Assembly: GCF_900102075.1 (NCBI RefSeq)
Contig: NZ_FNAV01000003.1
Coordinates: 62,001-126,000 of the forward strand
DNA from: Salipiger thiooxidans
GTDB lineage: Bacteria; Pseudomonadota; Alphaproteobacteria; Rhodobacterales; Rhodobacteraceae
DNA length: 64,000 nt
Direction of reading: 5' to 3'
In this document: piece after piece, positions 7,659-16,287 of the stretch
Layout of the letters: each line of letters opens with the position of its first letter
Position numbering within the stretch: position 1 is the stretch's first letter
Position numbers and translations under genes: made by a program
Notes under the pieces: generated by a model
The model's input: only the letters and a program-made list of their open reading frames with translations
Told to the model about the DNA's origin: nothing
Databases searched by the model: none

Positions 7659-8435
7659 GTGCGCGCATTGCTGTCACTTCTCGCGCTCTGCCTTGCTCCG
7701 GCGGCCTACGCGGACGGGCTGTTCTCGATGCACAGCCACGAGGACGGCCGCAAGTGGGAGGCGGTCGGGCGGCTCGAGCTCGCGGGCAAAGCCTTCTGCA
7801 CCGGCGCGCTGATCGCCCCCGACCTCGTGCTTACCGCCGCCCATTGCCTTTACGACGTCGACACCGGAGAACCGGTGCCCGTCGACGAGATCCAGTTCCT
7901 TGCCGGCTGGCGCAACGGCCGCGCCGCCGCCTATCGCCGGGTGCGCCGCGCCATCGCCCACCCGGACTACGATTTCACCGCCACCGACGCCACCGCCCGG
8001 GTGCGCCGCGACCTTGCGCTGATCGAGCTGCAGCTGCCGATCCGCAACAGCGCCATCACCGCCTTCGAGACCGGCCCGCACCCGAACCGCGGCGCCGCGC
8101 TCAGCGTGGTCTCCTATGCCCACAACCGCTCGGAGGCGCCGTCGCTGCAGGGCCTGTGCCAGGTGCTGGACCGGCAGGGCACGATGCTGGTGCTGTCGTG
8201 CCAGGTCGATTTCGGCAGCTCCGGCTCGCCGGTGTTCAGCATGGACGACGGCACCCCGCGGATCGTCTCGGTGATCTCCGCCAAGGCCGAGGCCGAGGGC
8301 CGCGAGGTCTCGCTCGGCACCGAGCTTGGCGATGCGCTGACGCTCCTGCGCGAGGAGCTGTCCGCCGACCCCGTGCGCATGTCGCTGATCGCCGGGGACC
8401 GGCGTGATACGGGGGCGAAATTCGTAAAGCCCTGA
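7659..8435 (+). CDS. secreted trypsin-like serine protease 1
   Basis: 258 residues from GTG 7659, chosen because GAGGGGA (7647-7653) lies 5 bases upstream and the start gives a clean signal peptide (VRALLSLLALCLAPAAYA, cleaved before DGL). An earlier GTG at 7635 would add eight residues. Chymotrypsin-fold motifs are present: TAAHC with the catalytic His (about residue 60), DLALIEL with Asp (about 120), and FGSSGSPVF with Ser (about 190). The predicted site of action is the periplasm or outside. The C-terminus (TGAKFVKP) is shared with the next gene, so the two are tandem paralogues. Targets unknown. Confidence 0.85.
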   Translation: MRALLSLLALCLAPAAYADGLFSMHSHEDGRKWEAVGRLELAGKAFCTGALIAPDLVLTAAHCLYDVDTGEPVPVDEIQFLAGWRNGRAAAYRRVRRAIAHPDYDFTATDATARVRRDLALIELQLPIRNSAITAFETGPHPNRGAALSVVSYAHNRSEAPSLQGLCQVLDRQGTMLVLSCQVDFGSSGSPVFSMDDGTPRIVSVISAKAEAEGREVSLGTELGDALTLLREELSADPVRMSLIAGDRRDTGAKFVKP

Positions 8436-9253
8436 CATCGCTCGCCGTTGCGCTGCTGGCGCTTGCGGCGACCGCGCCCGTGGTCCCCGCGCAGCAGGGC
8501 GCGGTGTTCGACGTGATGGACAATCGCGGCGCGTTGCTCGGCTGGGAGGCGGTCGGGCGACTCGACCAGCCCGGCGGCTACTGCACCGGCGTGCTGATCG
8601 CCAGCGACGTGGTGCTCACTGCCGCGCATTGCGTCTTCGACCGCGACGACCGCAGCCCGCTGCCGCCCGGGTCCATGGTGTTCCGCGCGGGCTATCACCG
8701 CGGCACCGAGATCACCGCCCGCCGCGTCGCCCGCTGGGTGGTGCCCGACCGGTACGCCGGCGCCATCCGCAACGGCTCGGGCACGCGCTCCGATGCGGTC
8801 TCGACCGACGTCGCACTGCTCAAGCTCGTGTCGCCGGTGTCGAGCGCCGAGGCCGACCCCTTCCGGGTGCATCAGGGCAGCGCCCCGGGCACCGCGCTCA
8901 GCGTCGCCTCCTACGGGCGGGGCCGGGCCGAGGTGCTCTCGCGCGAGGCCGAGTGCCACCTGACGCAGCGCTTTCAGGGCGACATCCTCGGCTTCGACTG
9001 CGACGTGACCTTCGGCTCTTCCGGGGCCCCGGTCTTCGTGCGCGACGACGGGCGGCTGCGGATCCTGTCGGTGGTCTCGTCGGGCACGGACACGGGCGAG
9101 GCCTATGGCCCCACCCTTCCGCCGCTGCTGACCGAGCTCATGGACCGGCTCGTCCGGCAAGACGCGCTGCCCCGCGCCGGCACCGGAGCGCGGCGAATCA
9201 CCGTCGGCGGCGGCGATCGCGGCGACATCGGCGCGCGCTTCGTGCGGCCCTGA
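8420..9253 (+). CDS. secreted trypsin-like serine protease 2, non-canonical start likely
   Basis: Paralogue of the preceding protease: WEAVGRL, CTGVLIASDVVLTAAHC (His), DVALLKL (Asp), FGSSGAPVF (Ser), and the same end motif GDxGDIGARFVRP. The first standard start codon is GTG 8480, but it would destroy the signal peptide. The frame is open from the stop at 8405 and reads RKALTSLAVALLALAAT then APVVPAQQ directly upstream, a textbook signal sequence. No ATG, GTG or TTG precedes it. Candidate starts are ATT 8420, placed before RKAL with GGGGG at 8411-8415, or CTG 8432, which overlaps the upstream TGA as CTGA. I give the ATT version (277 residues). A sequencing error is the other explanation. Confidence 0.75.
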   Translation: MRKALTSLAVALLALAATAPVVPAQQGAVFDVMDNRGALLGWEAVGRLDQPGGYCTGVLIASDVVLTAAHCVFDRDDRSPLPPGSMVFRAGYHRGTEITARRVARWVVPDRYAGAIRNGSGTRSDAVSTDVALLKLVSPVSSAEADPFRVHQGSAPGTALSVASYGRGRAEVLSREAECHLTQRFQGDILGFDCDVTFGSSGAPVFVRDDGRLRILSVVSSGTDTGEAYGPTLPPLLTELMDRLVRQDALPRAGTGARRITVGGGDRGDIGARFVRP

Positions 9254-9295
9254 GCCCCTGCCAACGGCGCGCACCCGAACCTGCACCCGCAAGGC

Positions 9296-9324
9296 CTTGA
9301 AACCCGCGCCGGGGCTTCCCAGAT
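9296..9324 (+). promoter_or_regulatory. possible RpoH (sigma-32) promoter of hsp20
   Basis: CTTGAAA at 9296-9302 matches the heat-shock -35 box exactly. It is followed after 15 bases by CCCAGAT (9318-9324), a partial match to the -10 consensus CCCATnT. It lies about 105 bases before the hsp20 start. The -10 match is imperfect, so this is tentative. Confidence 0.35.
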
Positions 9325-9427
9325 CTTTCCCATCCGGGGCGCCTGAAGCAGGGCTCCGGAGCATTAGCCGCCTGTCCCATGTCGGGAAGGCGCATCACAT
9401 ACGGTATCGCTCAACGGAGGATGACCA

Positions 9428-9904
9428 ATGCGTCACTTTGATTTCGCGCCGCTTTATCGCGCAACCGTCGGTTTCGACCAGATCGCCGACATGATGGACC
9501 GGGTTCTTGCCAGCGACGTGGCCCAGCCCAGCTATCCCCCCTACAACATCGAAAAGACCGCCGACGATGCCTATCGCATCTCGATCGCCGTCGCCGGGTT
9601 CTCGGACGCCGACCTGTCGGTCGAGTTGAAGGAACACCAGCTCGTCGTCGCCGCCCGCAAGGCCGATGAAGACGCCGGCAAGACCTTCCTGCACCGTGGC
9701 ATCGCCACCCGCGCCTTCGAGCGCCGCTTCACCCTTGCCGACCACGTGCGGGTGACCGGTGCTGTGCACGAGAACGGTATGCTGCACATCGACCTCAAGC
9801 GCGAGATCCCCGAGGCGCTGAAGCCGCGCCGGATCGAGATCGCGCGCGGCACCGACGTGCCCGCCATCGAGAAGGACGTGGTGGACGCTGACACGGTGAA
9901 CTGA
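9428..9904 (+). CDS. Hsp20/IbpA-type small heat shock protein
   Basis: 158 residues with a central alpha-crystallin domain. The N-terminus (MRHFDFAPLYRATVGFDQIADMM) and PPYNIEK are typical of the proteobacterial IbpA subfamily. The domain ends with GMLHIDLKREIPE, the C-terminal beta-strand containing the conserved hydrophobic-Ala-Gly-like position (here ENGMLHIDL). The IxI-like anchor is probably within RRIEIARG. Such proteins hold unfolding clients for refolding by DnaK/ClpB. The ATG at 9428 has GGAGG at 9416-9420. A heat-shock-like promoter lies upstream and a strong terminator downstream, so it is a one-gene unit. Confidence 0.9.
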   Translation: MRHFDFAPLYRATVGFDQIADMMDRVLASDVAQPSYPPYNIEKTADDAYRISIAVAGFSDADLSVELKEHQLVVAARKADEDAGKTFLHRGIATRAFERRFTLADHVRVTGAVHENGMLHIDLKREIPEALKPRRIEIARGTDVPAIEKDVVDADTVN

Positions 9905-9935
9905 GCCCTCGGCTGACCGACCCGCTGAAAAGCGG

Positions 9936-9963
9936 AAAGCCCCGGCCTCGGCCGGGGCTTTTT
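9936..9963 (+). terminator. rho-independent terminator after hsp20
   Basis: The inverted repeat AGCCCCGGCC / GGCCGGGGCT with a two-to-four-base loop, directly followed by TTTTT, lies 32 bases after the hsp20 stop. This is a strong intrinsic terminator. Confidence 0.9.
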
Positions 9964-10073
9964 CGTGTCCGGGGGTGCGCCAAGGGCGGCTCCGGCGCAG
10001 CGGCAAGACGCGCGCGCCTGCCATCCTGCTGGCGATGATCTCACCCGGAATCGGGCGCGGACCGCCGCGGGAC

Positions 10074-10099
10074 GCGGGCGGCGCAGACGCGCCACCCGC
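10074..10099. terminator. GC-rich hairpin after the phytase-like gene
   Basis: The arms GCGGGCGGCGC (10074-10084) and GCGCCACCCGC (10089-10099) pair over 11 positions with one mismatch and an AGAC loop. The hairpin lies 9 bases past the stop of the minus-strand gene at 10109. No T-run follows on the minus strand, so it may only mark or protect the 3' end. Confidence 0.35.
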
Positions 10100-10108
10100 C
10101 CCCAGGGA

Positions 10109-12271
10109 TCAGTTCCCGAGCTGGAAGGACCAGAAGAAGGTCTCGCCCGAGCTGTCGTCGACGCCGTCGTTGTCGGTCGAGACGTAGACGGTGCCGTCCT
10201 CGGCGATGGCCAGGCCCTCGACCTTGTCGACGACGTAGCCGCCCCAGGATTTCAGGTCGGGGATCAGGTCGCGGACCTCTTCCTTCGAGACCACGGGCAG
10301 CTCGCCACCGATCGCCGCGGGCACCATCTCGGAGGCGGGGATGCGGTAGACCTTCTTGGTCACGGCCGCAGCGCCGATCTGGTTGTCACGCTCGACGACA
10401 TAGACGTAGTCGCCATGGGCGGTGATCTCCGAGAGACCGACCCAGCCGGTGTCCGGCGCGGCCTTGGGATAGAGCACCGCGCCCCATTCCTCGGTCTCGG
10501 GGGTGTAGGACACGAGCTTGACGTGGTCCTTCGGATCGTCGCCCCATTCGCGCTGCACGGCCATCCAGAGCGTGCCGTCGACCATGGTCACGCCTTCGAA
10601 GCCGAAGCGGGTCTCGCCGGCGAGCAGTGCGGCGGGCAGGCCGATCTCGTCCGTGATCTCGCCCTTGGCGTTCACGTGGTAGATCGCGTGCGGGATGACC
10701 CGGTCGCTGCGGCCTTCCGAGGCGACCCAGAAACCGCCCTCGCCATCGGTGGTGATGCCTTCGAGGTCGAGTTTCTGTGCCGGCATGCCGGCGCGGGTGA
10801 CCGGGGTAGCGGCAACGATCTTTGAGGGGGTCGACGACGGGTCGATGGTGAAGATCGTCGGCTGGTAGCCATAGAAGCTGTCGTTGACCGCGTAGATCAT
10901 GCCGTCGTCACCGGCGACCATGCCCGAGATCGCGCCCCAGCCGATCAGCTCGTCCGCGCCTTCCGAGGTCAGCGTCGGGTACTTGGCGTCGCCCTCGGCG
11001 TATTCGTAGATCATCACATGCGCGCGCACGCCGCCGTCCTCGACGAGGTCTGCCTCGTTGGCCGTGACCAAGAGGTCGCGCGACGGGATCGCCACGGCGC
11101 CCTCGGGGGCGATGCCCGACGGCAGGATCTGCTTGAGCACGGGGTTGGCCGGGTCGGTCATGTCGTAGACGCCGACCACCGAGGCGCGCTCGGCCAGCAG
11201 GAACAGGTAGGGGGTCCCGCCGAACGTGGCGAACTCCATGCCCTCGGGCTCAATGCCCTTGGCGTCCGAGCGCTTGTCCGGGTAGTGTCCGGTGCGGATC
11301 ACCGCGTGCTCGAAGCTGTTGCCGGCCTCGAAGACCTCGGTGCCGTCCTTGGCGAAGACGGTGAAGCCGCGCGCACCGCCGTCCATGTCGCCCTCGTTGG
11401 CGATGGCAAAGTGGTCGTCGTCGATCCACTGCACGCCGTCGGGCTCGCGCAGGCGGCCTTTCTGGCTTTCGGTGAAGATCAGCGCGCCGCGCTCGTCGGT
11501 GGCGTCGATCTCGGTCAGGTCGACGGATCCGGCCGGGAAGTGCGACAGCACCTCGCCCGCCTTGTTCAGCACGACGATGTGGTTGTTTTCCTGCAGCGTC
11601 ACGACGATCTCGCCGGCGCCGTTCACGTCGACGAACTCGGGCTCGGGATCCTCGGGCGCGATTTCGGCGAGGCCGGTCACGTCGGCCTTCACGAGGCTGT
11701 CGCACTGGGCGACGCCGTCCACCACGTCGAGGATCGCCACGTAGCCCGCGGGCATCTGCGGCACGCGGCCGTCGCCCGCGTCCTCGTCACGCTCGTTCTC
11801 GATGGCGACGGTGACAAAGCTGCCATCCTTGGCCATGGCGGTGGAATCCGGCTGGCCGCCGAGATCGCACTCGCCGGTGATCTCGCCGGTGGTGGCGTCG
11901 ATCATCACCAGCTTGCCCGACGGCTCGGTGAAGCTTTCCGAGGTGTTCACCCCCGCAAAGACGGTGTTGCCGTGGACGTAGACCGAGGTCGGCTCGCCAT
12001 CGACCGGGGTGTTGCCCAGCGGCTTGGGGTTGGCCGGGTCGGTGATGTCGATGCGGCCGATCACGCCCAGCGGGCTGTCGGTGTAGACCAGCGTGTTTCC
12101 GTCCTCGGTGGCGTAGATGATCTCGGCCGAGCTCACCCGGGCCTTGTCCTCGCCCTCACCCATGTTGTCGGGGGTCGCGAAGGCGGCGATGCGGTTGAAG
12201 TTCATCTCGGCGGCGGCGGCGGATGCCGTCAACGCCAGCACCGAGGTGAGGCAGATCGTGCGGAAAGTCAT
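10109..12271 (-). CDS. periplasmic esterase-like/phytase family beta-propeller protein
   Basis: 720 residues from ATG 12271, which starts a signal peptide (MTFRTICLTSVLALTASAAAA, cleaved near AEM). Residues about 25-390 form a propeller-like domain resembling the choice-of-anchor I / LVIVD group, with repeated blades such as DITDPANPKPLG and FVDVNGAGEIVVTLQENNHI. Residues about 400-720 look like the esterase-like-activity-of-phytase domain: KLDLEGITTDGEGGFWVASEG, FEGVTMVDGTLWMAVQ, and VEGLAIAEDGTVYVSTDNDG near the end. Likely a secreted or periplasmic calcium-binding hydrolase; the substrate (phytate, phosphate ester or other) is not evident. An upstream extension of the frame was rejected because it removes the signal peptide. 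Monocistronic by spacing. Confidence 0.75.
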   Translation of the reverse strand: MTFRTICLTSVLALTASAAAAEMNFNRIAAFATPDNMGEGEDKARVSSAEIIYATEDGNTLVYTDSPLGVIGRIDITDPANPKPLGNTPVDGEPTSVYVHGNTVFAGVNTSESFTEPSGKLVMIDATTGEITGECDLGGQPDSTAMAKDGSFVTVAIENERDEDAGDGRVPQMPAGYVAILDVVDGVAQCDSLVKADVTGLAEIAPEDPEPEFVDVNGAGEIVVTLQENNHIVVLNKAGEVLSHFPAGSVDLTEIDATDERGALIFTESQKGRLREPDGVQWIDDDHFAIANEGDMDGGARGFTVFAKDGTEVFEAGNSFEHAVIRTGHYPDKRSDAKGIEPEGMEFATFGGTPYLFLLAERASVVGVYDMTDPANPVLKQILPSGIAPEGAVAIPSRDLLVTANEADLVEDGGVRAHVMIYEYAEGDAKYPTLTSEGADELIGWGAISGMVAGDDGMIYAVNDSFYGYQPTIFTIDPSSTPSKIVAATPVTRAGMPAQKLDLEGITTDGEGGFWVASEGRSDRVIPHAIYHVNAKGEITDEIGLPAALLAGETRFGFEGVTMVDGTLWMAVQREWGDDPKDHVKLVSYTPETEEWGAVLYPKAAPDTGWVGLSEITAHGDYVYVVERDNQIGAAAVTKKVYRIPASEMVPAAIGGELPVVSKEEVRDLIPDLKSWGGYVVDKVEGLAIAEDGTVYVSTDNDGVDDSSGETFFWSFQLGN

Positions 12272-12426
12272 GGAGGTTCCCCTGTCTGGTTCCGGAAATC
12301 GCCATGAGCCCGGGGCGTGACGCCCGCGTGACGGATTTGTTACGGATTTGCGAAAGGGTGCCGCTGCGGAACTCCCCGGGCGTGCCATGCCGCCCGTGGG
12401 TTGTGTTGCGCGCTCACTGCTTGCGT

Positions 12427-13221
12427 TCAGGCCTTGTGCAGAAGGGTTCGGGTCATCTCGCTGTCGGGCGTCTCCAGCCCGTCGACCACGTCGAAATGGT
12501 GTCGCCCGTCGTCGATCACGAGGCTGCAGCCCCACGCCTCGGAGAGCCACCGCGCCTGCTCGAGGAACACCGGCCGCTCGTCGCCGCCGACCCAGACCGT
12601 CACCAGGCAGGCGGGCGGAGCCATGGCGACGGGGCTCTCGGCCCGGGCCTCGTCCTCGTCAAGCCCGAGCTTCGCGTTCATCCCGGTCTGCATCAGCGGG
12701 CGCAGGTCCGACAGCGGAGAGATCGGCATCACGTGGGCGATGCGGGTGGCCACCTCGCCGGGCAGGACCCCCGGCGCCGGCATCCGCGCCACGAGATGAC
12801 CGCCCGCCGAATGCCCGGCAAGGCGGATCGGCCCGGCGACCTCGCCTGCCGCCACCGTCACCGCCGCCGCGATCTGGCGGGTGATGCCCGAGATCCGGAT
12901 GTCGGGGCAGAGATCATAGGAGGGCAGCGCCACCGCCCAGCCGCTTTCGACCGCGCCGCGGGCCAGATGCGACCAGTCCGAGCGGCTGAAGGCCATCCAG
13001 TAGCCGCCGTGGACGAAGACCATCAGCCCCTCGGGCGTGCCCTCCGGCAGGAACAGGTCCAGCGCCTCGCGCGCACCGTCGCCGTAGCGAATCCCCTCGC
13101 GCAGCCGCCCCTCGGCCGCCAGCGCCGCGCGAAAGCCGCGCGCGGCCTCTCTCCAGCGGGGCGGGTAGGTTTCGGCCTGCGCAATATACGGCCCGTTGGC
13201 GTAGGCGTCGCTGAGGTCCAT
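12427..13221 (-). CDS. alpha/beta hydrolase, arylformamidase-like
   Basis: 264 residues. The oxyanion-hole motif FVHGGYW (about residue 68), the nucleophile elbow GHSAGG (about 138), an acid in VGGDERPVF (about 215) and a catalytic His in GRHHFDVV (about 240) make up a complete triad. HGGYW is typical of kynurenine formamidase and close esterases, so N-formylkynurenine or another small ester/amide is a plausible substrate, but no kynurenine pathway gene is next to it. Start is the ATG at 13221. It is divergent from gabD across 81 bases, which contain TATACT at 13238-13243, a possible -10 box. Confidence 0.7.
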   Translation of the reverse strand: MDLSDAYANGPYIAQAETYPPRWREAARGFRAALAAEGRLREGIRYGDGAREALDLFLPEGTPEGLMVFVHGGYWMAFSRSDWSHLARGAVESGWAVALPSYDLCPDIRISGITRQIAAAVTVAAGEVAGPIRLAGHSAGGHLVARMPAPGVLPGEVATRIAHVMPISPLSDLRPLMQTGMNAKLGLDEDEARAESPVAMAPPACLVTVWVGGDERPVFLEQARWLSEAWGCSLVIDDGRHHFDVVDGLETPDSEMTRTLLHKA

Positions 13222-13302
13222 GGTAATTCTCCGCGCTTATACTAGACTTCCTTCTCGACAGATGCTCTGCCCTGTGCAGCAGCGAATTTCCAGGAGGATG
13301 AC

Positions 13303-14784
13303 ATGCTCGACCACACCGCCACCAATCTCCCATCGCTTCTCGAGGACCCGAGCCTCCTGCAGACGAAGGCCTACGTGAACGGCGAGTGGATCACCGGCGC
13401 GGATGGTGAATTCGAGGTCACCAACCCGGCACGCGGCGATGTGATCGCCAAGGTCGCCAACCTCAGCCGTGAACAGATCGCCGGTGCCATCGATGGCGCC
13501 TACACCGCGCAAAAAGAGTGGGCCAGCTGGACCGGCAAGGAGCGCTCGAACGTCCTGCGCAAGTGGTTCGACCTGATGATGGCGAACCAGAAGGACCTCG
13601 CCACCATCATGACCGCCGAGCAGGGCAAGCCGCTGGCCGAGGCCATGGGCGAGATTTCCTACGGCGCGTCCTTCATCGAGTTCTTCGCCGAGGAAGCCAA
13701 GCGCGTCTACGGCGAGACCATCCCCGGCCACCAGCGCGACAAGCGCATCATGGTGCTGAAGCAGCCCATCGGCGTCGCCGCCTCGATCACGCCCTGGAAC
13801 TTCCCCAACGCCATGATCACCCGCAAGGCCGCCCCGGCGCTGGCCGCAGGCTGTTCCTTTGTCGGCCGTCCGGCCTCGGAAACCCCGCTCTCGGCGCTGG
13901 CCATCGCGGTGCTGGCCGAGCGTGCGGGCATCCCGGCGGGCGTGCTCAACATCCTGCCGTCGAATAGCGCCTCCGAGGCCGGCAAGGAGTTCTGCTCGAA
14001 CCCGAAGGTCCGCAAGCTGACCTTCACCGGCTCCACCGGCGTCGGCCGCATCCTGCTGGCGCAGGCCGCCGACCAGGTGATGAAGTGCTCGATGGAGCTG
14101 GGCGGCAACGCGCCGTTCATTGTCTTCGACGACGCCGATCTCGACGCGGCCGTGCAGGGCGCGATCATGTGCAAGTTCCGCAACAACGGTCAGACCTGCG
14201 TCTGCGCCAACCGGATCTATGTGCAGGCCGGCGTCTATGATGCCTTCGCCGCCAAGCTCAAGGAAGCGGTCAGCAAGATGAAGGTGGGCGACGGTCTCGA
14301 GGACGGCACCGACCTTGGCCCGCTGATCACCACCAAGGCCATCGAGAAGGTGCAGCAGCACATCGCCGACGCCAAGTCCAAGGGCGCAGAAGTCATCCTC
14401 GGCGGTGGCGACACCCTGCAGGGCGCCGGCAACTTCATCGAGCCGACCATCGTGACCGGCGCGACCAAGGACATGCTGTTCTCGACCGACGAGACCTTCG
14501 GCCCGCTCGCACCGCTCTTCAAGTTCGAGGACGAGAACGAGGTCATCGAACTTGCCAACGACACCATCTTCGGTCTGGCGTCGTACTTCTACGCCAAGGA
14601 CCTGAGCCGCGTGTACAAGGTGGCCGAGGCGCTGGAATACGGCATCGTCGGCGTGAACACCGGCATCATCTCGACCGAGCTCGCCCCCTTCGGCGGCGTG
14701 AAGCAGTCCGGCCTCGGCCGCGAGGGCTCGCACCACGGCATCGAGGACTACCTCGAGATGAAATACGTCTGCCTCAGCGTATGA
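13303..14784 (+). CDS. gabD: NAD(P)-dependent succinate-semialdehyde dehydrogenase
   Basis: 493 residues, the usual length. ALDH superfamily motifs: PWNFPNAMITRKAAPALAAG (about residue 160), MELGGNAPF with the general-base Glu (about 265), and NNGQTCVCANR with the catalytic Cys (about 300). The closing PFGGVKQSGLGREGSHHGIEDYLE is the GabD signature. It oxidises succinate semialdehyde to succinate in GABA or putrescine breakdown. In the cofactor-binding loop the usual Lys (KPA) is Arg (VGRPASETP); I believe this occurs in other alphaproteobacterial GabD proteins. The start ATG has AGGAGG upstream. It overlaps the next gene in ATGA form. Confidence 0.9.
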   Translation: MLDHTATNLPSLLEDPSLLQTKAYVNGEWITGADGEFEVTNPARGDVIAKVANLSREQIAGAIDGAYTAQKEWASWTGKERSNVLRKWFDLMMANQKDLATIMTAEQGKPLAEAMGEISYGASFIEFFAEEAKRVYGETIPGHQRDKRIMVLKQPIGVAASITPWNFPNAMITRKAAPALAAGCSFVGRPASETPLSALAIAVLAERAGIPAGVLNILPSNSASEAGKEFCSNPKVRKLTFTGSTGVGRILLAQAADQVMKCSMELGGNAPFIVFDDADLDAAVQGAIMCKFRNNGQTCVCANRIYVQAGVYDAFAAKLKEAVSKMKVGDGLEDGTDLGPLITTKAIEKVQQHIADAKSKGAEVILGGGDTLQGAGNFIEPTIVTGATKDMLFSTDETFGPLAPLFKFEDENEVIELANDTIFGLASYFYAKDLSRVYKVAEALEYGIVGVNTGIISTELAPFGGVKQSGLGREGSHHGIEDYLEMKYVCLSV

Positions 14785-15140
14785 ACCAACGCCCGGCGCC
14801 GGACGACATGCCGACCGAGGCGACCCTGCTTGCATGGGTCGCCTCGGCGCAGACCGGCGCGGGCACCCCCTGGCTTCCCGCCCCCCATGCCGAGGCGCTG
14901 GCGCGCTTCGCGCTGATGCGGGGCATGGGCGTGCGGCTGATGGAGGCCGCCGCCATGATCCTGCACGAACCGCCCCGCGACATCGGCTGGGAGATCCTCG
15001 GCGCCGACGACCCCGGCGACAACTGGGAGGATCACCGGGACCCGCAGCGCGCCTTCGCGCTGTTCCGCCACAAGCTCGCCCTCGCCCGGAACGAGGGCGC
15101 CCGGCTGCAGTACAAGCTCTGGCTCGGCAGCGCGGCGTGA
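14781..15140 (+). CDS. hypothetical protein coupled to gabD
   Basis: 119 residues, start ATG overlapping the gabD stop (ATGA), so translation is probably coupled. Soluble, no signal peptide or membrane helix. The features are a Trp-containing N-terminal part (EATLLAWVASAQTG), a short hydrophobic-charged middle (MRGMGVRLMEAAAMILHEPP) and a helical end (LFRHKLALARNEGARLQYKLW). I do not recognise a family. Amino-acid composition is that of a folded protein rather than of a shadow frame. Confidence 0.6.
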   Translation: MNQRPAPDDMPTEATLLAWVASAQTGAGTPWLPAPHAEALARFALMRGMGVRLMEAAAMILHEPPRDIGWEILGADDPGDNWEDHRDPQRAFALFRHKLALARNEGARLQYKLWLGSAA

Positions 15141-15161
15141 CCGCCCTGGCCCAATAGCCGC

Positions 15162-16001
15162 TCAGGCGCGGCGCCGGACGATGCCGTTGGAATAGACCAG
15201 CCGCCGGTTGCGCCGCGCGCAGGCGGCATGCAGCAGCCCCTGCCAGAGCGGCGCCTCTCCCTGCGCCATCCAGCCACCGTCGTAGCGGATCTCGCGCGCG
15301 CCGCTGCCGCTGCGCGAGGCGGCGTTGCCCACCAGCACGTGGCTTCCCGTGTGACCGCCGGGCGTCAGCATTCGCGCGTCAAAGGCCACCCCGGCCCAGT
15401 CGCAGATCCGCTGCAGCGTCTCGCGCGGGCGCAGCGCGAGCTCCTCGTAGCCCACCGCGATGCTGTGGTCGGCGTGGCGCGCCACCTGATGCTCGATCAG
15501 CCGGCTGTCGCGGAACCAGATCCAGTGCGCCGCCGCCAGCCCGGTGCCGCGCCGCCTGCGCTTGGAATGGGTCCAGCTGCGCACGTCCCGGGTCAGGTGC
15601 ACGACCCAGAGCTCGAAGCCCCGAAGCTGGTGCAGATGGGTCCAGCCGCTGGGCGAGCTGTCGAGCACGAAGCGCGTGTCCGGACGCAGCGCGCGTGCCA
15701 TGGCGACCAGTTCGGGGAAACTCGTCTCGATCGAGACCTCGGCAAAGGGGCGCGGCGTCACGCGCGACCACATCGGACATTCCGCGCCGGTGCCGCCGCA
15801 GGAACATGTGACCTCGGCCGCCCTGCCCTCGCAGAGGCTGCGCATGCTGCCGACGGCGGCGCCAGGGTTGCACATGCGCAGCGCCTCGCCGATGCCCTGG
15901 ACCTGCGGCGAGACGCCGAGCGCAAGGTCGAGGATCGTCGTGCCGCTGTGATCCAGCCCGACGATCAGCAACAGGCGGGGTCTCCCGGAAGGGGGTGTCA
16001 T
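15162..16001 (-). CDS. sulfotransferase family protein
   Basis: 279 residues. The PAPS-binding 5' loop is visible at the N-terminus (LIVGLDHSGTTILDLALG, residues about 12-29) and the 3'-phosphate site at LTRDVRSWTHSKRRRRG (about 137-152). Both are hallmarks of P-loop sulfotransferases, which move sulfate from PAPS to a hydroxyl or amine of a small molecule or glycan. A cysteine group CSCGGTGAECPMW (about 66-78) is notable and might bind metal. Start is the ATG at 16001. It is divergent from creatinase. The acceptor is unknown; a role in sulfating the polysaccharide encoded 10 kb away is possible but unsupported. Confidence 0.75.
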   Translation of the reverse strand: MTPPSGRPRLLLIVGLDHSGTTILDLALGVSPQVQGIGEALRMCNPGAAVGSMRSLCEGRAAEVTCSCGGTGAECPMWSRVTPRPFAEVSIETSFPELVAMARALRPDTRFVLDSSPSGWTHLHQLRGFELWVVHLTRDVRSWTHSKRRRRGTGLAAAHWIWFRDSRLIEHQVARHADHSIAVGYEELALRPRETLQRICDWAGVAFDARMLTPGGHTGSHVLVGNAASRSGSGAREIRYDGGWMAQGEAPLWQGLLHAACARRNRRLVYSNGIVRRRA

Positions 16002-16287
16002 GCGTGGCGTGCCATGTCCGTTGCGATGCCGCGCGGCCGGGCAATCGCCCCGGCCGGGCTTCGCGCCCTTCTGCCATCACGATGTGACCGTTTCACGACG
16101 CCGCGGTCCGCCCCGCAGGACGCTTGCCAAATCGCGGCGCCCGTCGCATCATCGGCCCGGGCAGGCGATGGCGTCGCCGGTGCCGAGACAGGCACGCCCG
16201 CATCACCCGTCCTGTACGCCGGGACCTTGCTTTGCCACCGCGGCAGGGTCGGGTCCGGCCCTCCGCGACTTCAAAGGAGGGCCGACC

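Noticed and set aside
9428-9904. Ratio-type RNA thermometer (ROSE) before hsp20
   Set aside because: The leader has only a plain Shine-Dalgarno region; I could not find a convincing hairpin that masks GGAGG.
11018-12307. A 429-codon plus-strand frame opposite the phytase-like gene
   Set aside because: Repetitive Val/Asp/Gly/His composition without a domain, and no ribosome site; the minus strand has a signal peptide and two domains.
15162-16001. Assigning the sulfotransferase to the polysaccharide locus
   Set aside because: It is about 10 kb away with unrelated genes between, and nothing in the sequence indicates a glycan acceptor.
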